A stretch of DNA of 64,000 nucleotides, taken from Rhinopithecus roxellana. Taxonomy: Eukaryota; Chordata; Mammalia; Primates; Cercopithecidae. Position 1 is the first letter of the stretch. Each line of letters begins with the position of its first letter. Positions 10,900-22,789 of this stretch are shown here, piece by piece. The stretch covers positions 97,053,489-97,117,488 of the forward strand of contig NC_044563.1 in the NCBI RefSeq assembly GCF_007565055.1, in the 5' to 3' direction. The notes beneath the pieces are model-generated. The model was not told where the DNA came from. It made no database searches and saw only the letters and a list, made by a program, of their open reading frames with translations. The position numbers were made by a program, and so were the translations under genes.

Positions 10900-13800
10900 C
10901 ACAGTTATAAGAAACACCGCACTTATCCCACAAACATCTACCAGGCAACCACTAGTGTGACACACCTTGAGGGATGAAGATATGAGTCAGGCAGAAAGTC
11001 CACCCTGTGGAGCTCATTTCCAGGGGCCACACTGTGAACCAGAAGCCCACTAGGGCACCGGGAAGAGCAAGCAAGGCTCAAGGGCATCTGGAGTCACTAG
11101 TCAAGGCGCACAAGTAAAACTGGGAGCTAAAGCGGAGGGGGCTTAACTGAGATCCAAGGCCTCTAACAAGAGGTACCAATCTGCAGTAACACAAAGCACT
11201 GAGAATCCAAGTGGAGTTTTGGCTTCCGTTTCCTTAAATTTTCCATTCAGACTCTTTTTTTCCAACCTTTTGTCTTTTCCAAAGTAAACTCTGCAGAACT
11301 TTGTCATCTCAGATATCAGAGAAGAAACTCCATTGCCTGCTTTATTCCTTCAATCAGCCCCACCCCTGCTCTGGCCATGAAGGTTATATTGCTGTCCTCT
11401 GACTGGAGCCTGCCTGAATTCAGGCCCCCTTTTCTACTGCCGCCACCTTCTTTGGCTATCTCACAGCAAGAAGAGCTGCCCCAGCCTTGTGGCTTCATGA
11501 AGTGGCGAAATGGCTTCCTGGTTTATCTACAAATGGGATATACATTAAACTACTTTTCAGGAACAAGGAGCCAAGCATTAGGGCCTCCTGGAAAAGCCAC
11601 TGAAGACACGGGGCCCTTCAAACTCTCTCAGTCAGCACAAAATCACTGATTCCAACAGAAACGCAGAAAGCATTCTAAGACACACATGCTCTCGATGTCC
11701 TATTTTTTAAAATTCCCTATCTTGTTTTCTAAACTGGCTGTTAAATTTCAGCTCAACAACTCATCAAGTACATTATTAACTGGCAAACACTTCTGTGGCT
11801 TTGCTAAAGTTTAGAGATGAACATTCCCATTAAAATATAATTTCTCCAGCAACCTCTAGAATAATGCAGAAACCATTCCATTAGGGCAAACCCCAACTAA
11901 TCCCACTCCCTACCAGTCAGCCAACACAGGATTTCCCCAAGTTGGCTTCTGTTCTCTTATAGCAAAATAAGCAAAAATCTAGGTGATTCGAATTGACCTT
12001 GGGCTGGGTAGCTCTAGGCAGTGCTGGTCATGCTGTGTCTCTGCTACGCAGGGGAAGGTGAGGGGAGAAAATAGCTCTGCTTAATGCCATGAGGCCCTCC
12101 ATTCTTGGGGCCCACCCCTCACAAGCCACAGTGTAGGCACAAGTCACCTCCTGCCAGAGAGTCCTGGGCCTCACAGCACCCTAAGTCCAGGAGGGAACAG
12201 CCCCCACTCCATCACCCCTGCTTTGCCTCCCTCCATCAGCTCCCCTTCCTCAACACTCAGGTGCACTCCAAACCAGCTTTCTCTGACGGATAGGCCAGGA
12301 GCCCAGAACAAGCCCCACACAAGCACCTGTTTTATGCTCTCCAGGCACCAGAGTGATTCAGGCACCCCCATTTGACACACACACTTGCCAGCTTGCTGCC
12401 TCACCCCACCCCCACCAGCCAACTTCAGACCTTTCTTTAGACTAATTGCCCAGAAAGAGGTACCTATCTAAAGATAAGGAAGTCATTTCCTGTCTGACTA
12501 CCTCCCATCCTTCCTTGGCATGGAAGGAGGGGCTCAGGGCATATAGGAAAGAGAGAAGGAAGCCTGGAGAGAATGAGGGAAAGAAGAAGGGAGAAGGAGA
12601 ATAGATAGAACCCCACTTAGCCCAAGCCAAAACCCCAACTGAGATCTAGAGCAGGCAGAGGGAATAGAGTGCTAATGGGCTCCACCCACAGGAAATCATC
12701 TAGATGTCAAAGGACAGTTGCCAAGATCCTGAGGGGTGTGGCAAATGCAGCTTGAAGTGAGAAGGCCTCACACACTTGCTGACACTCATCAGTAGAGATC
12801 TGCCTCCCTCTCCTCCCAAACAACCACAAGGGAAACTGCTGCAGACTCAGTTCTGGACACAGAGACCCATGCACAGCACACACAAGGCTCCACAGTGGGT
12901 CACATGGAAAAGGCTGCTCTCCAGCTCTACTCCTGCTCAACTCATGGGCAAGCCAACGCCAAGATCAGGCCTCCTCCTGGCCATGTCCGTGGGCTCAGGT
13001 GCTTCCAGGGCAAGGCTCCCTGCACTGCCCTCTGTCCTCCAGGGGTCCTCTGGATGCTGTTGTCCAACTCTGTTTCTGCCAGGTCATCTGGGGTGGTTCA
13101 CCCCATGCCACATCAGATTAATGCAACATACTGCCAGAATTGCATGCCTGCACACCCTCCTTGAAGAGCTGCTTTGTGTTCCTTGCTTATAATGGAAAAA
13201 AACAATTTTTGCAGCTGAACAACACAATTTGGAGTCTTCAATAGAGCAATGGAGGCCAAAGCCATCCAGCACACCCATGACTCCCCCACCACCAAGAGCG
13301 CTTGCATGCAATGGCTGGCATGATAGGCCTGCAAACTCAACAAGGCTTATAGGGATTTCCCATGCCCCGCTTGACACTCTATACACTGCAGACTCCTCAG
13401 GAACATGCTAGTGCCTGACAGCCTCCAGAAACGGATCTACCACTGCTTTCTCTAATATGCCCCCCATACCCACCTATGCCAAGAAGTTCTTAATGTCTAA
13501 CCTAGGTCCTTCCTACTTAAGTCCATTTAGGGCCTCAGTAAAAAAGCAGAATGTGTGATGTCCTTCCTGGTGACCTTTAATATAACATGAACCCAGAAGG
13601 CTGAACTTATGGGCCATGCAAAGGAAACTGAAGGGGTTTTAAGGTGTGGGGGAGGAGATCAGAGAAGATTCTGGTTCTTTTGATGCAACTGACTGCCTGG
13701 AGCTGTCTCACTTTCCCATCTCCCATCCCTACCACGCCCAAATGTCAGTTGCATCATACCATCTGACTGCAGAGTGCTTGAGCTATGAGGGAGAAGCAGG

Positions 13801-14555
13801 AAGTCAGATGACAGAATTAGAGCTAAAAGATCTTAACAAGCTGATTCTCTGGACCCAATACAGCCATATGGAATCTAACAGGGATAAGCTTAAAGACCTA
13901 AATTTGAGATCAACAGTTTAAGAGGAAAGAAAGAGGCTGAGCAGCAGCGCTTGATGTATATGATTACATCTTAATAGGGAACCTATTTTGATTTTAGGTT
14001 GAATTAATTAAAGTATGATATTGAGGAAAAGACAGATGATGGTCCCATGCTATTCTGAGCTGGCCGGTCACCAATTCTACATGTTGCAATATGATGGACA
14101 TGTGTTGCTGATATGCATCCCTTCACTGGCAGAAGTCACACCTCCCACATCGTCATGCTGCAACTGTCAGCCACCACGCTCTACCCCTAGGATGGGCCCA
14201 TGTTCCAAGTAGGGATCATAATCTCCCCTAAGAAGAGATGTATAGCTCCTGGGAGAATGAGCATTTCTCTTCCTTGACAAAAGGGTTAGCAGACTTGAAA
14301 GATGGAGAAGGCAGGGCCCCCAAAATGCCCTTTGAGCGCCAGAGTCCAACAGCACCAAGGCCAGGTCAGGATTATACTGGGAGTTCCCAGGTACTGGTGC
14401 CAATAGCTTTCCTTTTCTCTTGAAGCTAGTTTAAGTTGGGTTTCTGTCATTTCCACATGAAGAGCTTACTAGTACATACACTATAAGAGGATTACAGCTA
14501 AAGGGGAATATGCCCAGAGTGACGTCAAAGACAACAAGTAAACTAAAAGCCATGT
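10900..14555. other. Longest repeat-poor stretch of the intron
   Basis: About 3.6 kb with no confident transposon. It includes a purine-rich block at 12540-12600 and AT-richer non-repetitive segments at 11695-11890 and 13960-14010. Open frames such as 12776-13192 and 13646-13921 show no recognisable domain, and I do not call them genes. Confidence 0.5.
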
Positions 14556-14559
14556 TTCA

Positions 14560-14720
14560 TGAGGGAACAAGGATGATTTAACTTGGAAAGGAAAACACAT
14601 AGGGCCACGTAGGAGCCTCTTCAAACACTTAAAAGGTGAAAACTTGTTCTATATGGGGACAGAGGACAGACCCAGGACATTGGTAGAGGTTACAGAAAGG
14701 GGGTTTTCTCAGAACTTTGA
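14560..14720 (+). mobile_element. Possible CR1/L3-type LINE fragment
   Basis: Order of motifs (CTTCAAACACTTAAAAGG, ACTTGTTCTATATGGGGACA, CATTGGTAGAGGTTACAG) resembles an old L3 consensus as I recall it. Weak call. Confidence 0.4.
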
Positions 14721-14769
14721 ATAATACAACAAAACAGATGAATCTGAACCTACCTCCTACTCCACTTCC

Positions 14770-14934
14770 CCAGACTCACTGGAGTAAAGCAATTCCCTTT
14801 CTCACACAAAGTCATTTCTTATCTTGAGCAAATGGCAACTTCTACAAGCCTCAGTTTCCAATCTGTATAATGGGGATAATAATCCTCCCTACCAGCTTCA
14901 TGGTGTTATTTTAAGGATCAAAAGAGAAAATGTA
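14770..14934 (+). mobile_element. MIR SINE
   Basis: GCCTCAGTTTCCAATCTGTA, then TGGGGATAATAATCCTCCCT and TTAAGGATCAAAAGAG, in forward MIR order. An Alu follows immediately. Confidence 0.8.
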
Positions 14935-15228
14935 GGCTGAGCACAGTGGCTCACTCCTGTAATACTAGCACTTTGGAAGGCTGAGGCAGGGAGAATTGCT
15001 TCAGTCCAGGAGTTCAAGACCAGCCTGTGCAACAAAGTGAGACCTTATCTCTGTAAAAAAAATTAAAAAAAAAAAAAAGCCAGATGTGGCGATGTGTGCC
15101 TGTAGTCCCAGATACTAGGGAGGTTGAGGCAGGAAGATCGCTTGAGCCCAGGAGGTCTACGCTGCAGTGAGCCATACTCGCACCACTGCACTCCAGCCTG
15201 GGCAACAGAATGAGACCTTGTCTCAAAA
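14935..15228 (+). mobile_element. Alu, full length (AluJ type)
   Basis: GGCTGAGCACAGTGGCTCAC start, A-rich linker at 15056-15078, right arm with CTTGAGCCCAGGAGG. Diverged. Confidence 0.9.
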
Positions 15229-15233
15229 GGTAA

Positions 15234-15268
15234 AGATATATATGTATATATTATATATATGTATTTTG
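15234..15268. repeat. (TA)n-rich low-complexity tract
   Basis: GATATATATGTATATATT and related TA steps directly after the Alu tail. Confidence 0.8.
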
Positions 15269-15289
15269 AATTTATCTTGAAAAAAACAA

Positions 15290-15965
15290 CTGGAGATGGT
15301 TATAAAGACAAGGGTGTTTATGACAGCATTGTTCATAATAAAGAAAAAAACTGGAAACCTAATGTCCAACAATTGAGGATCAATTATAAAAATCAGATAC
15401 TTGCTGGACATGGTGACTCACACCTGTAATCCCAACACTTTGGGAGGTCAGGAGATCGAGACCATCCTGGCTAACATGGTGAAACACTGTCTCTACTAAA
15501 AATACAAAAAATTAGCCAGGCGTGGTGGCACGCATCTATAGCCCCAGATACTCAGGAGGCTGAGGCAGCAAAATTGCTTGAACCTAGGCAGCAGAGGTTG
15601 CAGTGAGCCAACATCGTGCCACTGCACTCCGGCCTGGGCAATAAAGTGAGACTCTGTCTCAAAAAAATAAACAAAAAAAAACAAAAAAACTAGATACTGT
15701 GCAGCAACTGGAAATCACATTGTAGAAAAACAATTAAGTGTCTATGACAGATTAGTTAAGGAAGCAAGAATCAAAATTATATGTACAACATGATCCTAAC
15801 TTTATAAAATTTATATTTGCAATGAGAAAAGACAGGAAGAAACAAATGTTAATAGTAATTAAACCTACAGGATTATGAATACTTTTTCCTTCTTGGGGCT
15901 TTTCTCTGCCTTCCTAATTATACAATAAATATGTCATCTTTTAAAATCAGAAAAAGTTATATATG
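15290..15965 (+). mobile_element. Ancient L1-type 3' end split by an Alu
   Basis: ACTGGAAACCTAATGTCCAA before the Alu; GATACTGTGCAGCAACTGGA, CATGATCCTAACTTTATAAA and CCTAATTATACAATAAATAT after it. Degenerate; family uncertain. Confidence 0.6.
15403..15689 (+). mobile_element. Alu with a 5' internal deletion
   Basis: After TTTGGGAGG the sequence goes straight to TCAGGAGATCGAG, missing about 22 bases of the left arm that lie between two GAGG-like repeats. Flanked by a short duplication around AGATACT. Confidence 0.9.
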
Positions 15966-16134
15966 CTTTAAAGTGCTTTATCAACTATAAAGAGCTATGC
16001 AAACAAAGCAATGTGGGTGTCAAATAAGGTCTCCTGGACTTTTCTGATCTGAACATAGCAATAAGTCCTTGATTACAGAATATCTTACTGTGTTTTTAAC
16101 AGACAGAAACAGATGAGTATCATAAAGAAAGCAC

Positions 16135-16230
16135 TTCAGTCTTAATTCAAAAGACCCAGATCTAAAATTCTGCATGACCTTTACACAAGTCAATTTCTTC
16201 ACCAATAAAAGGAGGAGAGTGACAATATAG
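16135..16230 (+). mobile_element. Probable MIR fragment
   Basis: TGCATGACCTTTACACAAGT and CAATTTCTTCACCAATAAAA follow the MIR order but are strongly diverged. Confidence 0.45.
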
Positions 16231-16259
16231 CTTTGTATGCAAGTAGATTTAAACATTCA

Positions 16260-16440
16260 TTGAGAACCTCCAAATTCCAGTCTGTTTCATAATTTTCTTT
16301 TATCTACTAATGTACGGGGAACAGTTTCCATGTCCTTAGTTAATATTTCACAGCACCATTTTTAATAGATGCATAATAATCCACTGTACAGAGGTATCAT
16401 GACTAATTTAGCTAATGAGTGACAAAAGTTTTTTGTTTGG
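16260..16440 (-). mobile_element. Old L1/HAL1-type fragment
   Basis: Reverse motif TTTTTAATAGATGCATAATA followed by CCACTGTACAGAGGTATCAT, typical of L1/HAL1 3' ORF2 flank. Confidence 0.5.
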
Positions 16441-16817
16441 TTTGGTTTCTGAAATACAAATATTTAATCTCTTCAGCACCCTTTCCAGGTTAGGTGAGTT
16501 CCAAGTGCTGAACTGTAGGATACGCTCAATAATGTAAGCTGTTATTACGACCACAACCACTATTACTATTACCACACAGGTGCCAGGGACATATCCAAGT
16601 TTAGTTGAGTATTTGGGGTTTTGTTAAATGTTTCTCTGGAACCCAAGAAAGGCCAGGGCAGGAGATACATATTTGAAGTATTATCTGGGTACAAATACAG
16701 AGAAAAACATTTTTATTCTATTTTTATTTTTTCTCTTATAGTTTTTTTAAATATCTTTTTTTATTTTTAGGTCAAGGGATATTTTCACAGATGTCATTAA
16801 GGACTCTTATCATTTTC

Positions 16818-17118
16818 CTTTTTTTTTCCTTTTTATTGAGACAGGGTCTCACTCTGTCCTCTAGGCTGGAGTACAGTGGCACCATTTCAGCTTACTGCAA
16901 CCTCTGCCTCCTGGGTTCAAGCAATTCTCATGCCTCAGTCTCCCAAGCAGCTATGATTACAGGCATGTGTCACCACACCTGGCTAATTTTTGTATTTTTA
17001 TTAGAGACGAGGTTTTTTCATGTTGGCCAGCTGGTCTTGAACTCCTGGCCTCAAGTGATCCACCCTCTTCGGCCTCCCAAAGGGCCAGGATTACAGGCAT
17101 GAGCCACCATGTCCAGCA
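16818..17118 (-). mobile_element. Alu, full length (AluJ/S type)
   Basis: Reverse Alu, both arms, ends GAGCCACCATGTCCAGC. Confidence 0.92.
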
Positions 17119-17130
17119 AATTTACTTTAA

Positions 17131-17418
17131 GGTTTTGAGACAGGGTCTCACTCTGTCTCCCAGGCTGGAGTGCAGTGGCATGATCCTAACTCACTGCAGC
17201 TTCAACCTCCCAGGCTCAACTGATCCTCCACCTCAGCCTCCCAATTAGCTGGGACTACAAGCACACACCACCATGCTCAGCTAATTTTTGTATTTTTTGT
17301 ACAGATGGGGTTTTGTCATGTTGTCCAGGCTGGTCTTAAACTCCTGAGCTCCAACAATCCTCCTGCCTCAGCCTCCCAAAGTGCTGGGATTACAGGTGTG
17401 AGCCACTGCGCCTGGTCA
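17131..17418 (-). mobile_element. Alu, full length (AluJ type)
   Basis: Second reverse Alu only about 12 bp after the previous one, starting TTTTGAGACAGGGTCTCAC and ending GCCACTGCGCCTGGTCA. Same orientation. Confidence 0.92.
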
Positions 17419-17424
17419 AAACAT

Positions 17425-18150
17425 ATTTTAAAATCTTGCCTCCTTGTTTGCCAAACACCTCTGAACATAAATAGCCGTTAACTCACCAATACAATTATAC
17501 ATGTGCTGTGACTCAGCAGCTGGATTTTCATAAATGCCTAAAAAACCAGACACCTCTGGCCAGTAACCATACACTTTGCCATAATAAAACAAAGTGTTTC
17601 CTAAAGAGGCATAAGCCCCAAGGCCTCCAGAAAAATCCATGGACCTAGGTGGTTTTTTAAAAAGAAAGTGGACTAATAGTCAAAAGAGAGAGGCTTGACT
17701 CTTGCTTGCTCCTTCCTTGAATCAAAGACCTTCTGTTTCCCTTTTTCTCCATTTCTGGCCCATCTGCCTGGGTAGGCCCACGTTGGAAAGCACCATATGA
17801 CCCAAAAAGTGCCTGGATGTGTACTTTTATGTACTTTATGGTCTCCCTCTGATCCCATCAGGCACTTGCCAAGCCCCAGATCAGCCCTCTTACAGTGCCT
17901 TCCAGCCCCGTCTTCCCTCCAGATGGGTAAGAACATGGGCCACTAGAAAGCCATCACCGCACTGTTCAAATCATGCCCCACACAAGGTAAAGAGGTGATG
18001 TGGGAGCCAGAATCCCAACCAAAGGGCCACCAACACAAAGACATCAGACTTGGCAGGAACCACCGCACAGGGCTCCCAGATTGACCGCCTTCACACCACC
18101 ATGCAACCGCCTCAAACTCTCCTCTGATGGCAGCAGAGGTGAGAAGTTTC
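17425..18150. other. Unique intronic sequence
   Basis: No repeat recognised. A 70-codon minus-strand open frame (17428-17640) is outside Alu sequence, but it has no recognisable domain, and I see no splice or promoter context that would make it a gene. Confidence 0.5.
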
Positions 18151-18155
18151 TCTTG

Positions 18156-18396
18156 GATGGGTAAACTTTCTAGAAAAATGAGGTATCCTCCCCCTCTCTC
18201 CCTCCACCACTCTACACTTTAAACAAACCATGGCCAGAAGAATCACCCTCAAACTTTCCCACCATGTCAACTCCTTGTTCAAAAGCTTACAATAGCTCCT
18301 CATTACTCAGAGAATCAGACAGAACTCCTCGATCCAGTGCCCAAGGCTTCCTGACCACCTGCCTCCTTCCCTTTCCAAACAGGCTCCCACTTCTCA
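18156..18396 (+). repeat. Local direct duplication, copy A (L2-derived)
   Basis: About 240 bp that recurs at 21368-21601. By eye there are roughly 12 substitutions plus three small indels over about 230 aligned bases. The content (TTCAAAAGCTTACAATAGCT, GAACTCCTCGATCCAGTG) looks like L2 LINE sequence. Independent L2 copies would be far more diverged than this. Confidence 0.85.
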
Positions 18397-18454
18397 AACT
18401 CATGGCCCTTTTAAAGGCCATGCACTCTGCTGAATCATGGTGTGAAAGAGTCTA

Positions 18455-18570
18455 ACCACATGGTTCTCAACCCTGGCTGCCCACTAAAATCACTTGGGGG
18501 CTTAAAGGAAAATACTGCCAGGGACAAACCTCAAGATTCTCATTCAACTGCAGGTGAGGCCTGGGGATCA
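18455..18570 (+). mobile_element. hAT-Charlie MITE fragment (MER5/MER20-like)
   Basis: CATGGTTCTCAACCCTGGCT, CTAAAATCACTTGGGGGCTT, then GGCCTGGGGATCAGTG. Typical of short non-autonomous hAT elements. Confidence 0.65.
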
Positions 18571-18899
18571 GTGAGGGACAGGGACTTAGACTGAGCAGCT
18601 GCTTCCCATGATGGGCCCTGTGCTTTGAGCCCACCCTGTCTGCCCTCAAAGTCCATGCCCTTCCCTGTCACCACTCTGCCCTCCAACCTGAGTCTCCCTC
18701 CGGAGTTTTCCTCCCCATCCACTGTGAGTATAAAACATGAAAGGCCCTGCTCAATCTGGGTGACTATCCGCTTCTGCCACATCACCCACTTCCTCCCTGT
18801 GGACCAGCCCAGTCCAGGTCACTCTTGGACACCCCCAGGACATTCCTGCTGTTGTCTTCAGCCTGCATGACCGCTCTCCCACCTTCCACCAAAGGGTTC

Positions 18900-19620
18900 T
18901 TCTTTATCATCACAAACTTTTTGCAGTGTCAATGTTATTTAACAAGCACAGTTTTATTTGTTTTAAACTTTCTACTCAAAGAAAATTTAAGACTCACTTA
19001 AAAATTTAAAAATAGTTCAAGCCAGATGTGGTGGCGCACACCTGTCATCCCAGCCATGTGGGTAAGATTCTCAGGTGGGAGGATTACCTGAGCCCAGGGA
19101 GGTCGAGGCTGCAGCAAGCCATGATTGTGCCACTACACCCCAGCCCAGGTGACAAAGGGAGACCCTGCCTCCAAAAAACAAACAAAAAAAATTGTTCAGA
19201 GAATTCTTGTGTATCCATCAGCCAGCTTCCCTCAGTGATAACAGGTTACATTACTATAGTGCAATTGTCAAAAACAGAAAAATTGACATGGTAATACTAT
19301 TAACTAAACTACAGACCTCACAGAGATTTCACAGGTTTTTATATATACTATGTATATATATACAGTTCTATGACATTTTATCACATGCATACATTCATGT
19401 GTGCAACACCAAAATCAGGACACAGGACGGTTCCACCACTTCAAAGACTCTCTTCTAAGTCTTCCGCTGATCTGTTCTCCATTACTATAATTTTGTCATT
19501 TCAAGAATTTTTTATAAATGAAATAATATACTATATAACCTTTTGAGATTGGCTTTTTTAAAAATTCAACATAAGCATGCATTTATTTTGTGATCAGTTA
19601 CCACAGTAAAGATACTCCCT
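18900..19620 (-). mobile_element. Old L1 fragment (L1M type) with inserted Alu arm
   Basis: Reverse L1 motifs GATAACAGGTTACATTACTA, ATACTATTAACTAAACTACA, GATTTCACAGGTTTTTAT. Interrupted by an Alu arm at 19020-19190. Confidence 0.65.
19020..19190 (+). mobile_element. Alu right-arm-like monomer
   Basis: GCCAGATGTGGTGGCGCACA, then the right-arm order, ending (CAAA)-rich tail. Single arm. Confidence 0.75.
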
Positions 19621-19639
19621 GTTGGAAAACAACTCCAAA

Positions 19640-20110
19640 AAATCTTATCCATTACTGGCTAAGTAAATCATAATTCAACTATATAATGAAATCGTATACA
19701 GTCACTAAAACTTATGAGATAAACATAAATTAAAGGCACGTACATTTTTTCAAATACACAGTCGGCTCTCCATATCCATGGGTTCCATGTCAGAGAACCC
19801 ATGGATATGGAAGCCCACCGTAAGAAACTTGAGCATCCACTGATTTTGCTATCTGTGGGGGCTCCTGGAACCAATCCCCAATGGATTCCAAGAGAGATAA
19901 CTACATACTTGAGTGAGAAAATACAAAATTATATATTATCCCATTTTTGTTAAAACACACATATAAATATATAGATACACAGAGATAGACAACAAAATGT
20001 TAACAGGGATTATCTCTGGGTGATAGGATTACATGGGATTTCTATTTTCTTCTTGTTACTTGTCTGCATTGTCTAAATTTACAACAGTAAATATAAATAA
20101 CTTTATAACT
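19640..20110 (+). mobile_element. Ancient L1-type 3' end split by a Tigger-type MITE
   Basis: Before the MITE: TACAGTCACTAAAACTTATG. After it: ATTATCTCTGGGTGATAGGA and a terminal AAT-rich end, the same motif set seen at 2540 and 15692. Confidence 0.6.
19759..19905 (+). mobile_element. TcMar-Tigger MITE remnant (MER2-like)
   Basis: Terminal CAGTCGGCTCTCCATATCCA, then ACTTGAGCATCCACTGATTT and GGGGGCTCCTGGAACCAATC, the order found in MER2-type pogo/Tigger MITEs. It contains a perfect 17-bp inverted repeat (19769-19785 and 19795-19811) with a 9-base loop. Confidence 0.7.
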
Positions 20111-20114
20111 TTTT

Positions 20115-21360
20115 TAAATGCTTGAAGTAAAGCCCCAATTTTGCCACCTTTAACGCTTCCAGCCACAATCACGTTCTTCTCTCAGCTAGCAAAGTAGTGT
20201 GTGTAGGTCTCCATTCTAGGACTCACATTATTCAGAGGCTCAGCACAGCTGCTTGTGGGCCAGCTGGCCCCCACCTCAGGAAGGGGCTGCATTCATGAAT
20301 GGTCTGCATCCCTCTGGCCCCTTTTGGCCCAGCCCTTGCCAGGCATAGGTACTCATCAATGGATCTGAGGCTGCAACCATACCAGGAGCTATTTGGCCAG
20401 AGCCCCAAGGCTCAAAAAGAAAGCCTCTGGAATTTCTCAGGGTATTTGGCATTCTAGAGTGAGTGACATCTTGGTCCCCACTACCTGGGCCTTCAGAAAT
20501 AAGGCCTGGGAGTAAGCTATGAACTTTGGGAAATTGGCAAACATCAGAGGCCATGCAATGTCTCTTTGAAATTCTGATGTGGGGGCCTCACTAGCCCACA
20601 GAAGAAGGGAGAGTGCTCCTCTGTGGTTTGCCCTATTTAAAATGGTTTTCTTATTCAATTTCTAATAGTCTACCCTACTCCCCTTGTTTCCTCCAGCTCC
20701 CCACTTCCCTCACTCAAGGGGAGAAAACAGGCTAGAAAGGCTGGCTCAGCCACAGCACAGAGCCAGTGTGGTATGGGGCCAGAATGCTAACAAGCACAGA
20801 GACATAGCAATATGCCATACAACTTGAAGGAATTTCCCCAACTTCTGTGAGGCCCCATTTAACTTCCCTCTTATGAAGCGGGTTGGACTAGCTGCTATCT
20901 AAAATCCCCAGCCCTCTAGGCGAGATCTGTCCCAGACCTTCCTCTGTAAGACCACACCTCTGCAAAGAGAAGTAATGCTTTCCTTCTAGTGGCACAACCA
21001 AGGTATGGAACAAACTGTTTAATTAGTGTGGTTCAGATGTCTTCCTGTCATTTTTTTGGTCTCACATGACATTTATTTTCAAAGCCAGACCCAAAGTGGG
21101 GGGATCATGCCTGCTTAGCTCACTACCATAAGCCTAGCTCATGTGCCGTGCTAGGCACTCAATAAATAATTGCTGAATGGATGCATACACGTATGCTTGC
21201 ATGCCAGCCATTCAAGTTGGGCACCTGGCAGTGTGCAGTTACACTCCAGGACACAGCACACACAGCTATCTGTTTCTTCCTACCACCACACTGTCCAAGT
21301 CAAGACCTGAGATCCCCCAGTGCACCTCAGCCAGGGCATCCCTATCCCTCTCACTACTAA
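20115..21360. other. Mostly unique intronic sequence
   Basis: No confident transposon apart from a MIR/L2 3' tail near 21125-21180 (GGCACTCAATAAATAATTGC). Open frames at 20276-20658 have no recognisable domain. Confidence 0.5.
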
Positions 21361-21367
21361 TCTTGCA

Positions 21368-21601
21368 GATGGGTAAACTTTCCAGAAAAATGAGGTAACC
21401 TCCCTCCACCACTCTACACTTTAGACAAACCATAGCCAGAAGAATCACCCTCAAACTGTTTCCCACCATGTCAGCTCCTTGTTCAAAAGCTTACGACAGC
21501 TCCTAATTACTCAGAGAAATCAGACAGAACTCCTCGATCCAGTGCCCAAGGCCTCCCAACCACCTACCTCCTTCCCTTTCCAAACAGGCTCCCACTTCTC
21601 A
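21368..21601 (+). repeat. Local direct duplication, copy B (L2-derived)
   Basis: Partner of 18156-18396, 3.2 kb away in the same orientation. It lacks an 8-base CT-rich stretch present in copy A and has small insertions of its own. Here it runs directly into L2 sequence downstream, which copy A does not, so B sits in the more complete L2 context and may be the source. Confidence 0.85.
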
Positions 21602-21905
21602 CCTTCAAAAGCCCCCACTTCAGCCCAGACCTTCCACTGTCACACATTGCTCACACCTCTCCCTCCTCAATGAAATCTTCCCCACCCACGTCAGTCCTGC
21701 TAGCTGCACCTTTTCAGACTTCCTCTACCTCTCGTTTTCTATGCCCCTATGTATCCCTCCCCATCCCCTGCTGTATCTCTTTAGATAAGAATGAATGACT
21801 TCAACCAGATGGTTAAATAGACAAGGACAGTGTCACCCTCTTCTCCATATACCCTCAGTGTCCAGCACCATGCTGTTTACACAGCAGATATGAAATAAAT
21901 ACCTA
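21602..21905 (+). mobile_element. L2 LINE 3' end
   Basis: CAATGAAATCTTCCCCACCC, TGTCCAGCACCATGCTGTTT and a terminal GATATGAAATAAATACC, matching the L2 3' end order. Confidence 0.7.
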
Positions 21906-22009
21906 GCTGGTTAACGCCCATCCTGCCCAACTCAGCGCCTCCCACCCCTCTCCCATCACCCCAGTGCCAAACCTACACAGCAACTGTGTCTAACTCCCCA
22001 GACTGTGGC

Positions 22010-22200
22010 CCAGTAGCTGCTCTAAGATCCTTGGTAACTAGAGCAAGGCACATAGCATGGTCAAATCCTCGCTTTGTCAGTTCCTAGCTGGGCAACTTAA
22101 ACAAGTTATTCAACCTCTCTGAGCCTTGGTATCCTTGTCTGTAAAATGAGGTAGAGTATTTCCCTCATCTCCGGTCTGCTGTGAGGAAGAAACAAGACAA
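22010..22200 (+). mobile_element. MIR SINE
   Basis: GCTGGGCAACTTAAACAAGT, CAACCTCTCTGAGCCTTGGT, CTGTAAAATGAGGTAGAG in forward order. Confidence 0.85.
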
Positions 22201-22204
22201 CATC

Positions 22205-22785
22205 AGGGGCCCAGCACCCAGCAGACTTGAGGCAAGGCTTTCCCTCCCCTTTTGCCATTCCAACAAAAAACCACTGGCAGAGATCTTGTGCATGAAAACC
22301 GGTTGGACAGCAGACACACCTCATCTCCCCTCACCTCCAGCTGGCTCCCTAAGATAGAGGAAACAAAGCCTGAATTTACTCCAGCTCTCCTCAAGCAGGG
22401 AGGTCTCTGGAAGAGGTCTTTGTTAACACAACTTTAGTTTAAAAGCCTCTTTATGGGCCAGACACAGTTTCTATTTTGTAAGAGAGGGAGAATCAGCCTA
22501 CAGCTTAATATCACTTAATGCTGATAACGAGGCCTTTTGTTCACGTACCTCAATTAAATTCTGCAGTAATTAGTGGCCACCTACTCCTATTGCTTGAAGG
22601 AAACAAAAGCAAGGCATGGTCCTTGTTCACAGATATCTGATGCCAAACAGTTATATGAGTAACAAGAGAGAGAAAGTCAATCACAGGGAAAGAGGTATAG
22701 CAGGCCTGAGCAAACCCAACCATGATGGGCTTTAGAATCACAGAGAATAATGGCAAAGTGGTAGCAGGCTAGATGCTGCACGTGT
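22205..22785. other. Unique intronic sequence
   Basis: No repeat recognised with confidence. The segment 22440-22600 is non-repetitive and AT-rich, with TAATTA-type sites (CTCAATTAAATTCTGCAG, TAATTAGTGG). It is a possible conserved non-coding element. Confidence 0.45.
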
Positions 22786-22789
22786 GGTT

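Noticed and set aside
17428..17640. 70-codon minus-strand open frame outside repeats, in PLEKHA7 orientation
   Set aside because: It does not encode the expected WW2 continuation or any known PLEKHA7 segment, and flanking splice sites are not convincing.
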